Source: Alphaproteobacteria bacterium UBA2966 (GTDB lineage Bacteria > Pseudomonadota > Alphaproteobacteria > UBA2966). From it: a stretch of 12,746 nucleotides of DNA. The notes under the pieces were generated by a model. The model was not told the origin of the DNA and searched no databases. It saw only the letters and a program-made list of their open reading frames with translations. Positions 6,558 to 12,746 of the stretch are shown here, in pieces. Each line of letters opens with the position of its first letter. The first letter of the stretch is position 1. Where the stretch lies: contig DEBC01000046.1 of NCBI GenBank assembly GCA_002348365.1, positions 1 through 12,746 of the forward strand, written 5' to 3'. The translations under genes were made by a program, and so were the position numbers.

Positions 6558-7976
6558 ATGGTTGACGATATTGCAGGTGCGACGCTCACCGAAGTGTCTG
6601 CTGCCATCCAGCGAGGTGATGTCTCGTCGGTCGAAGTGACCCGGACGTGTCTTGAGCGGATCGAGGCGCAACAATCCCGAATCAATTGCTTCGTTTCTGT
6701 CCGAGCGGAAAGCGCACTTGTGGCGGCGGCTGAAGCCGACGCAGAGATTTCAAGGGGTGCGTGGCGCGGGCCATTGCATGGTGTCCCGCTTGCCCACAAG
6801 GACATGTTCTATCGTGCCGGTGAGGTGACCAGTTTCGGATCGAAGATCTGCAAGGACTACGTGCCCAGCGAAACCTCTGATGTCATGGCCAGCATAGATG
6901 GTGCGGGCGCCGTGGATTTGGGTCCGCTCCACATGACGGAGTTTGCCGTGGGGCACACCGGTGCCCATGAGCACCTGGGGTTCTGCCGCAACCCATGGAA
7001 TGCGGATCGGATACCCGGAGGCTCTTCCAGTGGGTCGGGCGCAGCGGTGGCGGCGCGGCTGATCTACGGTTCCGTTGCGTCCGACACGGGGGGCTCCTGT
7101 CGTTTGCCGGCTTCCATGTGCGGTGTTGTGGGGATCAAGCCAACCTTTGGATTGGTCAGCCGGTTTGGCGGCATGCCTCGGGCCTGGTCCCTGGATGTAT
7201 TCGGAGTTTACGCCCGGACTGTTGAGGACGCAGGTGTCTTACTGGAGGTGATAGCGGGAGAGTCCGAGCAGGACCCCGCAACCTATGGCACGCCTCGGCC
7301 CACTTATGATCGAGAGCCCCCGACAGATCTGGCAGGGTTCAAGATCGGCGTCCCAACAGACGAAGCAATCTTTCGGGCGGATCCGGCGGTTCAGTCCGTC
7401 GTCGATGCCGCTTTGGAAGAGCTCCGGCTTCTGGGTTGTGAGATTGTCGAAATCCACCTTCCCGATATTGACACCATTGCGGCACTGGGGGGCACCATTC
7501 TTCTCGCCGAGGCCGCCACCATTCATGATGAATGGGTCCGGGAGATCCCAGATCAGTATGCTGAAGCAGTGGTGTGGCGCCTCCAGCAGGGCCACCACAT
7601 TCCGGCAACGCGTTACCTGCAGGCACAGAGGCTGCGACCCAGAATTACGAAAGAATTCGTGACCAGTGTTTACGACTCGGTGGACGCCGTCCTCACGCCC
7701 ACCATCACCATGCCGGTCCTGGATTTCGAGACAGCGAATTCCTTCAATTCGGCGGAGGCATCAGGGGAAATTTTCGAGACTACAAAGTGTACCGTTTGGG
7801 CAAACTATCTCGGGCTGCCGGGGATGTCCGTGCCCTGCGGTTTCACCCCGGATGGTCTGCCGGTCGGCTTCCAGATCGTTGCGCGGCCATTCGACGAGGC
7901 GGCTCTACTCGCCCTAGGTCGAGGCTATCAGAGTCGAACGAGCTGGCATGACCGTCGCCCCCCTGAGACGGGTTAA
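6558..7976 (+). CDS. Amidase-signature enzyme 1, AtzE/GatA-like
   Basis: This 472-residue protein is a full-length amidase-signature hydrolase. The Ser-cisSer-Lys triad is intact: K81 in LAHKDMF, S156 in GGSSSGS (154-160) and S180 in SDTGGSCR. The spacing of 75 and 24 residues is the same as in fatty acid amide hydrolase. The family cleaves amide bonds of small molecules or transfers the ammonia; the close relatives by layout are AtzE and GatA. The start at ATG 6558 is chosen because GAAGG (6548-6552) is five bases upstream. A TTG at 6546 directly after the preceding stop is less well placed. It follows the AtzG-like gene by 12 nt and precedes a paralogue by 11 nt. A GatA role in tRNA amidation is unlikely because no gatB is present and the small subunit looks AtzG-like. 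The substrate is unknown. Confidence 0.93.
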   Translation: MVDDIAGATLTEVSAAIQRGDVSSVEVTRTCLERIEAQQSRINCFVSVRAESALVAAAEADAEISRGAWRGPLHGVPLAHKDMFYRAGEVTSFGSKICKDYVPSETSDVMASIDGAGAVDLGPLHMTEFAVGHTGAHEHLGFCRNPWNADRIPGGSSSGSGAAVAARLIYGSVASDTGGSCRLPASMCGVVGIKPTFGLVSRFGGMPRAWSLDVFGVYARTVEDAGVLLEVIAGESEQDPATYGTPRPTYDREPPTDLAGFKIGVPTDEAIFRADPAVQSVVDAALEELRLLGCEIVEIHLPDIDTIAALGGTILLAEAATIHDEWVREIPDQYAEAVVWRLQQGHHIPATRYLQAQRLRPRITKEFVTSVYDSVDAVLTPTITMPVLDFETANSFNSAEASGEIFETTKCTVWANYLGLPGMSVPCGFTPDGLPVGFQIVARPFDEAALLALGRGYQSRTSWHDRRPPETG

Positions 7977-7987
7977 GACGCAATCTG

Positions 7988-9397
7988 ATGACTGAACTGA
8001 CATCCATGACCTTGGCTGAGGCCTCGGTGGCGTTGGGCAGGAAAGAGGTATCATCTGTGGATCTCGTGCGGGCGTGCCTGTCGCGCGTGGAACAGGTCCA
8101 ACCTCGGATCAACTGCTTCATTTCTGTTGAAGCAGAAGAGGCTCTGAAAGCGGCAGAGTATGCCGATGCCGAGTTGGCGCGTGGTGAACGCCGCGGTGCC
8201 TTGCATGGCATTCCGCTTGCGCACAAGGACATGTTCTATCGGGCCGGAAAGGTCTCAACCTTTGGATCGAAGATCTTCCGGAACTACACGCCCGATTTCA
8301 CGTCCACCATCATGGCCCGCCTGACCGAGGCCCGGGCCATCTATCTCGGCAGTCTGAACATGGCGGAATTCGCCGCGGGGCCTGTCGGGCAGAATGATCA
8401 CTTCGGGCAGATTCGCAATCCCTGGAACACCGAGCATATTTCGGGTGGATCGTCGAGCGGTTCGGGTGCGGCCGTCGCCGCCCGGGCTTCGTTCGGCTCA
8501 GTCGGCTCGGATACGGGCGGGTCATGTCGCTTGCCCGCTGGCATGTGCGGCGTCGTGGGCCTCAAGCCAACTTATGGTCTGGTCAGTCGGTTTGGAGGTC
8601 TCGCTCGTTGCTGGACCTTGGATTGTTTCGGACCTCTCGCGCGCACGGCGCGCGATGTTGCCATGATTCTGCAGCCCATTGCCGGATACGACATGCACGA
8701 TCCAACGACGACTCGTGACCCGGTGCCGGACTATGTCGCAGCCCTCAATGATGACGTTAGCGGCCTGAAGGTGGCGGTGCCTTGCAATCATCTGTATCCG
8801 GACGTTGATCCGCACTTGAAACCGCTGCTGGCCGCAGCGCTGGACAATCTGAAGGATCTGGGATGCGAAATCGTTGAGTTGGATATACCCGACCCCGAAC
8901 GCACCTACGACCTCACGAACGTCATCAACAAGGCAGAAGCAGCGGCGTTACACGACGAATGGCTCAGGAGCCGGCCCGACGACTACTCCATATCCGTCCG
9001 CGCACGCCTGGAGGCAGGTTATTTTATCCCGGCGACGCGCTACATCCAGGCTCAGCGCCTCCGACCGCGATTTCTGGAAGAGTTTTGTACTGCCGTATTG
9101 TCCAGGGCCGATGTCTTGTTCACGCCGGTCACGTCAATCCTGGTCCCTCGGATCGAAGAGGCCAACATCTCACGCTCTGCGGATGCACCCCGCATCATCG
9201 ATGCCGTAACCCGGTGTACGCGATGGGTCAGCTACCTGGGGTTGCCCGCTCTCTCTGTTCCTTGTGGATTCTCGGAATTGGGGCTCCCCGTTGGATTCCA
9301 GCTCATTGGTCGGCCGCACAACGAGGCCACAATGCTCCGCCTCGCCGATGCCTATCAGTCGGTGACTGATTGGCATACGCGTGTTCCTCCAATGTGA
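7988..9397 (+). CDS. Amidase-signature enzyme 2, tandem paralogue
   Basis: This 469-residue amidase-signature protein is a clear tandem paralogue of the preceding amidase; by eye well over half the residues match through the N-terminal half. The triad is present at K80 (LAHKDMF), S155 (GGSSSGS) and S179 (SDTGGSCR), so both copies look catalytically intact. The Gly/Ser-rich signature and the following CGVVGLKPTYGLVSRFGG are nearly the same in both. Differences cluster at residues about 100-140 and in the loops after residue 215, regions that line the substrate pocket in this family. The start at 7988 lies 11 nt after the first amidase stop with only a weak ribosome binding site, so translational coupling is plausible. 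It ends the operon; a bulged hairpin follows at 9419-9446. The two may act on different substrates or form a mixed complex with the single small subunit. That is inference. Confidence 0.93.
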   Translation: MTELTSMTLAEASVALGRKEVSSVDLVRACLSRVEQVQPRINCFISVEAEEALKAAEYADAELARGERRGALHGIPLAHKDMFYRAGKVSTFGSKIFRNYTPDFTSTIMARLTEARAIYLGSLNMAEFAAGPVGQNDHFGQIRNPWNTEHISGGSSSGSGAAVAARASFGSVGSDTGGSCRLPAGMCGVVGLKPTYGLVSRFGGLARCWTLDCFGPLARTARDVAMILQPIAGYDMHDPTTTRDPVPDYVAALNDDVSGLKVAVPCNHLYPDVDPHLKPLLAAALDNLKDLGCEIVELDIPDPERTYDLTNVINKAEAAALHDEWLRSRPDDYSISVRARLEAGYFIPATRYIQAQRLRPRFLEEFCTAVLSRADVLFTPVTSILVPRIEEANISRSADAPRIIDAVTRCTRWVSYLGLPALSVPCGFSELGLPVGFQLIGRPHNEATMLRLADAYQSVTDWHTRVPPM

Positions 9398-9418
9398 AGT
9401 GGCGCCCGGGCCTTGTGG

Positions 9419-9446
9419 CACCGTGGCGGCTCCGGCTGCGCCGGTG
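9419..9446 (+). terminator. Bulged hairpin between convergent genes, possible terminator
   Basis: Twenty-two bases after the second amidase stop, CACC and GGCG (9419-9422 and 9425-9428) can pair with CGCC and GGTG (9439-9442 and 9443-9446). This gives an 8-bp G/C-rich stem with a two-base bulge and a ten-base loop. No T run follows on either strand, so it is not a canonical intrinsic terminator. Its place between two convergent genes supports a transcription-end role for either side. Confidence 0.3.
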
Positions 9447-9494
9447 GATCAGTAGGACGAATGGCCGAAGGGTGAAGGTAGCGTGGTTATGGGA

Positions 9495-10073
9495 TTACTT
9501 GGCCAGCTTCTCGACATTCAGGCGTATCGATATGCTCCCCACATTGTATTTACCGCTGGCGTGGGGGACGGGAAGGCTCAACCTGCTTTGAAGGTTTCCA
9601 CTGGAGTCGTCCTTCTCCACGTCACCGATCAGAATTGACTTCGTGCCTTTGCGGAATGTCAGCGTCCAGATGTCGTCTCGCCCGTACCTGTAGTCCTCGG
9701 TCACGTCGCTCATCCCTGCGCCAAGACCTCGTTCATTCAAAACAATGATCTCAGCGTAGATGCCCTGACTTCCCTCCTTTTTCTGCTTGAGAAAAGCTGA
9801 GAGATCGTTGTCCATCACCGCTGAAATGATTGGATCGGGCTCGTTCTTGAACTCTTTCTTCCACTTCTTGTCGAGTACGAACAGGGATCGATCGTGTTCG
9901 CCGGCGTATTCGTCGTTCTGCGCTTTCCACGTTCCTTGGACCGCGTCATCAGACAGCCAATTCTTGACGGACTCTGCGTGCTTCGTGATCGCGTCGGCAT
10001 ACTCGTTCGCCGCGGCAGGGAATGCGAGGATCGCGAACAAGGCGGCGCTCATGAGAATTTGGGTGAGACGCAT
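9495..10073 (-). CDS. Secreted single-domain Cache-like (PDC sensor) protein
   Basis: This 192-residue protein begins with a clear Sec signal peptide: charged start, hydrophobic core to about residue 19, and a predicted cut after A22 in FPAAAN. The mature part resembles a small periplasmic Cache/PDC domain. There is an N-terminal helix region, a segment ending in SAFL near residue 94, EIIVLNERGLGAGMSDV at about 108-124 and DYRYGRDD just after. A final beta-rich part follows, with LPVPHASGKYNVGSI and a closing INVE-like strand. Cache domains usually bind small ligands in chemoreceptors and kinases. Here no transmembrane or signalling domain follows, so it would be a free periplasmic protein, perhaps a ligand-binding partner. 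The start at 10073 has GGGAGG eight bases upstream. It is preceded by a 194-bp gap and followed by the converging amidase operon. The fold call is by pattern and moderately sure; the ligand is unknown. Confidence 0.65.
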   Translation of the reverse strand: MRLTQILMSAALFAILAFPAAANEYADAITKHAESVKNWLSDDAVQGTWKAQNDEYAGEHDRSLFVLDKKWKKEFKNEPDPIISAVMDNDLSAFLKQKKEGSQGIYAEIIVLNERGLGAGMSDVTEDYRYGRDDIWTLTFRKGTKSILIGDVEKDDSSGNLQSRLSLPVPHASGKYNVGSISIRLNVEKLAK

Positions 10074-10267
10074 CGCAAGGACCTCCCATTGTTGCTCCGA
10101 TTCTCGTAACCGGTTTCCCGTCCACTGTTCGGTGCGGCCTCAAACTATCGTTTGTGGCCAGCAAGCATTTTGGTTGCGGCCATTATTTCAGCACGCATGG
10201 CCTGGAGAATCCAAGTCGTAATAAGAAACTCGGCTGACTCGGGAATTATCCCATCCTATTGAAAAAC
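10074..10267. other. 194-bp intergenic region upstream of the Cache-like gene
   Basis: This gap between two minus-strand genes must hold the promoter of the secreted Cache-like gene unless that gene is read from the CoA-transferase operon. A small inverted repeat, CAAAC-TATC-GTTTG, lies at 10141-10154, and a GGGA/TCCC mini-hairpin lies at about 10241-10252. The CoA-transferase stop is followed on the minus strand by a short T run (10262-10266) but no stem precedes it. No convincing -35/-10 pair was recognised. Confidence 0.3.
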
Positions 10268-11485
10268 CTATTCTGCAGCTTTGGCATGATGCTGGTTGAT
10301 CGCATCCTGATCCCAGCCCAACCATTCTTTCAGAACATCGTCGCCGTGCTGATCGAGGAGCGGCGGTGGAGTCATCTGTGCTTGCGCGCCGGACATCAGC
10401 CAGGGTGGCCCGACAACGCGGATGGTACCTGATGTGGGATGATCGAGACTTCGTACCAGGCCGCGAAAGTGGACTTGCTCGTCTTCGAGTGCCTCAAGGT
10501 AGGTGTTCACGCGCGCATAGGGCAAACGTTCACGTTCGAGGGTGTCCACGCATTCCGCGTATGTGAGTTGCGCAACACGCTCCGCCGTTCGATTGTCGAG
10601 CGTCTCGCGTGCAGCGACCCGTCCGGCACCCGTGGCAAGTGTCGTGTCGTCAACCAGGTCTTCGAAGCCCATGGCGCGGCAGAACCTCGGCCAATGTCGA
10701 TCGTTTTGAACGATGAGAGACAGGTACGCGCCGTCTTTGGTCTTGTAGGTATTTGCAGGTACGCGCATCGGGTTCTGGTTTCCGTGACGTCCGGGGTTGC
10801 GTCCGGCCTGAAGTGGTTCGCCCATTCGCGGTCCCAGAGCAGACAGCGTCGCGTCCTGCATGGAGATGTCAATGCGACGGCCCTTGCCATTGTGCCGTAC
10901 GACGTGCAGTGCGCTGACGATCGAATAAGCCGCGAACATGCCAGCTATGACGTCCGAGAGAGGTGCGCCAACCATGAGTGGCGCATCTTCAGGGTCGCCG
11001 TTGACGGTCATCAGTCCGGTGACCGCTTGGATCATGGGATCGAGAGCATAGCGATCCCGTGATGGACCGGTTTGCCCGAACCCGGAGAGACTGCAATAGA
11101 CGAGCCTGGGATTGAGCGGTTGCAGGTCTTCCCAGCCCATTCCCAAACGGTGTGCCGTTCCGGGGGAGAAATTCTCGACCACGATATCGGCGACTTTGGC
11201 CAGGTCCTGCCCGACCTTCCGGTCGGCAGGGTCCTTCAGATCGAGCGCAATGCTCTTCTTCGATCGATTGTTAGCGTTGAAATAGTCCTCATGTTCTTCG
11301 CGCCCAGGATACCGGCCGACCGATCGAAGGTCGTCGCCATGTCCTGGCCGTTCGATCTTCAGCACTTCGGCGCCGAGATCGGCGAGCATCAGGGTTGCGT
11401 AGGGCCCCGCGATGACCTGCGTCAAATCGACGACGCGAAAGCCATCCAGCGGTGGACGATCATCGGTTTCGTTGGTTGGTGGCAT
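10268..11485 (-). CDS. CaiB/BaiF class III CoA-transferase
   Basis: This 405-residue protein is a family III (CaiB/BaiF, formyl-CoA transferase-like) CoA-transferase, which moves CoA from an acyl-CoA to another organic acid through enzyme-bound anhydrides. It opens with LDGFRVVDLTQVIAGPYAT (13-31) and LADLGAEVLKIERPG (34-48), the hallmark of the family. ANNRSKKSIALDLK lies at 71-84, and SGFGQTGP appears at 134-141. The catalytic Asp is D149 in YALDPMIQA, matching the Asp of formyl-CoA transferase. The length is usual for the family; these enzymes form interlocked dimers. The ATG at 11483-11485 has only a weak purine-rich upstream site. It follows the crotonase gene by 25 nt on the same strand, so the two are very likely co-transcribed and may act on the same acyl-CoA. 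The substrate pair cannot be named from sequence. Confidence 0.93.
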   Translation of the reverse strand: MPPTNETDDRPPLDGFRVVDLTQVIAGPYATLMLADLGAEVLKIERPGHGDDLRSVGRYPGREEHEDYFNANNRSKKSIALDLKDPADRKVGQDLAKVADIVVENFSPGTAHRLGMGWEDLQPLNPRLVYCSLSGFGQTGPSRDRYALDPMIQAVTGLMTVNGDPEDAPLMVGAPLSDVIAGMFAAYSIVSALHVVRHNGKGRRIDISMQDATLSALGPRMGEPLQAGRNPGRHGNQNPMRVPANTYKTKDGAYLSLIVQNDRHWPRFCRAMGFEDLVDDTTLATGAGRVAARETLDNRTAERVAQLTYAECVDTLERERLPYARVNTYLEALEDEQVHFRGLVRSLDHPTSGTIRVVGPPWLMSGAQAQMTPPPLLDQHGDDVLKEWLGWDQDAINQHHAKAAE

Positions 11486-11510
11486 GTCACTCGTCCCGTA
11501 TCGCGGCTAA

Positions 11511-12299
11511 CTACTTGCCTTTCCAGACCGGCGCGCGCTTTTCTCTGAATGCGGCGATCCCCTCCTTGGCATCTTCGCTCTCGAGAACCTTGTCTGCCAC
11601 TTGGCGTGCCAGTCTGAGACGAGCCTCCAAGGGCAATTCCAGGCATCGACGGGAGGACTCCTTGATTGCCTGGACGGCGAGCGGGGCATTCTCGAGAATC
11701 TCTCCCGCCCAGCGCTCGGCTGCGGCCATGAGCTTATCCTTGTCCTGCTCGATGACTTCATTGCAAAGACCGAGACGATAAGCCTCTTCGGCGTAAATCC
11801 CTCCGCCACGCAGAAGAACGCCCATCGCCATCGGCCAAGGCATCGCGTGGACGCCTTGTGTCGGACCGGAAACCGATGAGATGCCGCGCTTCACCTGAGG
11901 CCAGCCGATGTACGCCTTCTCGGTCATGAGCACGATGTCGGAGCTGAGGGCAAAGCCGGCACCCTGGGCCATGCACGCGCCCTGCATGGCGAGAATAATT
12001 GGCTTGTAAACTGTTCGCATATACACGAACAGCTCATCATTCGAGTATACGGTGCCGTCGTCCGTGGCCGGATCGACCACCTCCAGCAGGTCTTTGCCGG
12101 CGCAGAACACGTCACCCTCTGCATCGATAATTGCGAGCCAGATATCAGGATTCGTCTTGATGTCGAACAGCGCATTCTGGATCTCTTTGCGCATTTGTCG
12201 TGTTAGTGCGTTTCGTTTCTCGGGGCGTTTGAGGGTAATGCGCGCGACGTGATCCGCGACGTCATAACTCGTCAGTTCGCGATCAATGATGAGAGCCAT
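11511..12299 (-). CDS. Crotonase-fold (enoyl-CoA hydratase/isomerase family) protein lacking both catalytic Glu
   Basis: This 262-residue protein has the crotonase fold that binds acyl-CoA thioesters in an oxyanion hole. Visible marks are ITLKRPEKRNALTRQM at 21-36, DVFCAGKDL at 63-71 (oxyanion residue A67), and MAQGAGFALSSDIVLMTE near 110-127. The C-terminal part carries REKRAPVWKGK. In enoyl-CoA hydratase two Glu residues act as acid and base, in GGGCE and in PE. The equivalent residues here are A117 (GAGFA) and Q135 (WPQVK), so simple hydratase chemistry is unlikely. Isomerase, hydrolase, dehalogenase or another crotonase reaction is possible. The start at 12299 is preferred over an upstream GTG (12326) because AGGA lies six bases before it. 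It lies 25 nt upstream of the CoA-transferase gene and forms an operon with it. The fold is certain; the reaction is not. Confidence 0.9.
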   Translation of the reverse strand: MALIIDRELTSYDVADHVARITLKRPEKRNALTRQMRKEIQNALFDIKTNPDIWLAIIDAEGDVFCAGKDLLEVVDPATDDGTVYSNDELFVYMRTVYKPIILAMQGACMAQGAGFALSSDIVLMTEKAYIGWPQVKRGISSVSGPTQGVHAMPWPMAMGVLLRGGGIYAEEAYRLGLCNEVIEQDKDKLMAAAERWAGEILENAPLAVQAIKESSRRCLELPLEARLRLARQVADKVLESEDAKEGIAAFREKRAPVWKGK

Positions 12300-12400
12300 A
12301 TTTCGTCCTTTCCTTTGCGCCGCCACCGTTCCGTCCGCGCCGGCCCGTAAGTCGCATCCGCACTAATTATCCTTCGCACCCCGTCAATGTGAAGGGCTGG

Positions 12401-12438
12401 ACAGAAAACGGGAGATGCCTGAATTCGGCATCTCCCGT
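12401..12438 (-). terminator. Intrinsic terminator after the DctP fragment
   Basis: A perfect 12-bp stem (12408-12419 with 12427-12438) encloses a seven-base loop. On the minus strand it is followed directly by TTTTCTGT, the U-tract of a rho-independent terminator. It begins 28 nt after the stop of the TRAP-protein fragment at 12466, so it ends transcription from the right. On the plus strand no T run follows the stem. It also separates that transcript from the crotonase/CoA-transferase operon, whose promoter should therefore lie in 12300-12400. Confidence 0.9.
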
Positions 12439-12465
12439 ATGGAAGCTGTTGCTCTGGATACTAAA

Positions 12466-12708
12466 CTATAGGACGCCCGCCTTTTTCATCTTGGCGATTA
12501 TGTCGTCCATGCCTTGATCGGCGAGTGTGCGTTCGGCGTCCTTCGGGTCGAAGGTGCCCTTCAGCTTCTTCCATGCATTGACCGCACCGTCACGCCAAAG
12601 CTTCATTTCCGCTTCCGTGGGCTCATACATATTGACGCCCTGGGCCTTCAGTTCGTCCCAGGAACTCTTTTCCCACGCCTTGTCAGCTTCAAAGATGACG
12701 TCCGTCAT
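12466..12708 (-). CDS. C-terminal part of DctP-type TRAP transporter solute-binding protein, 5' end missing or broken
   Basis: The readable frame gives 80 residues from an ATG at 12708, with 11 more codons open upstream to 12741. The content is a C-terminal segment of DctP-family periplasmic solute-binding proteins. An amphipathic helix leads to AWEKSSWDELKAQGV, then YEPTEAEMKLWRDGA and a closing helix DDIIAKMKKAGVL. These proteins capture organic acids such as C4-dicarboxylates for TRAP transporters. The upstream codons (AQEATDQVGKH) read on naturally as part of the same helix, yet a TAG at 12742-12744 interrupts the frame. The real coding region is therefore either broken by a nonsense or frameshift mutation, or affected by a sequence error at the window edge. 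No ribosome binding site supports a separate small gene starting at 12708. It is followed by a strong terminator. The family call is moderately sure. Confidence 0.7.
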   Translation of the reverse strand: MTDVIFEADKAWEKSSWDELKAQGVNMYEPTEAEMKLWRDGAVNAWKKLKGTFDPKDAERTLADQGMDDIIAKMKKAGVL

Positions 12709-12746
12709 ATGCTTGCCGACCTGGTCGGTGGCTTCTTGCGCCTACT

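Noticed and set aside
12300..12326. GTG start adding nine residues to the crotonase
   Set aside because: The ATG at 12299 has AGGA at good spacing and gives the usual N-terminus; the extra residues cover that ribosome binding site.

Overview
The window looks like a piece of a GC-rich alphaproteobacterial chromosome; the exact lineage cannot be fixed from sequence alone. The reasons are the MetK sequence type, the PIG3-type quinone oxidoreductase, and a mix of amidases, a CaiB/BaiF CoA-transferase, a crotonase and a TRAP-type solute-binding protein. That mix is common in heterotrophic, often marine or soil, Rhodospirillales- and Rhizobiales-like bacteria. No rRNA, tRNA, CRISPR array, insertion sequence or phage gene was seen. 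No stretch longer than about 200 bases lacks a gene.

Layout from left to right. (1) The first 33 codons of a sulfatase run off the left edge on the minus strand (1-100). It is divergent from a plus-strand CoA-binding protein resembling the alpha subunit of an NDP-forming acyl-CoA synthetase (232-1698). (2) Three minus-strand genes follow: a C45-type (acyl-transferase/autoproteolytic) hydrolase, S-adenosylmethionine synthetase (metK) and a PIG3-type NAD(P)H:quinone oxidoreductase (1728-5254). MetK appears to start at a TTG codon placed behind a strong ribosome binding site, and its 70-nt leader can form a hairpin with possible pseudoknot pairing. (3) A tight plus-strand operon (5456-9397) encodes a PuuE-like polysaccharide-deacetylase-fold hydrolase, a 69-residue AtzG/GatC-like small subunit and two tandem amidase-signature paralogues. 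The gaps are only 13, 12 and 11 nt. (4) Three minus-strand genes follow: a small secreted Cache-like protein (9495-10073), a CaiB/BaiF class III CoA-transferase and a crotonase-fold protein in a two-gene operon (10268-12299). (5) At the right edge lies the C-terminal part of a DctP-type TRAP solute-binding protein followed by a textbook intrinsic terminator (12401-12438). Its reading frame is closed by an in-frame TAG at 12742-12744.

The most coherent functional unit is the four-gene amidase operon. A small subunit of the AtzG type beside AtzE/GatA-like amidases suggests a heteromeric amidohydrolase acting on a small ureide- or carbamoyl-like nitrogen compound, with the deacetylase-fold enzyme acting on the same pathway. 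This is inference from family resemblance and gene order; the substrate is unknown. The CoA-transferase and crotonase pair, with an acid-importing TRAP protein beside it, suggests uptake and CoA-activated breakdown of an organic acid. Here too the compound is not identifiable.
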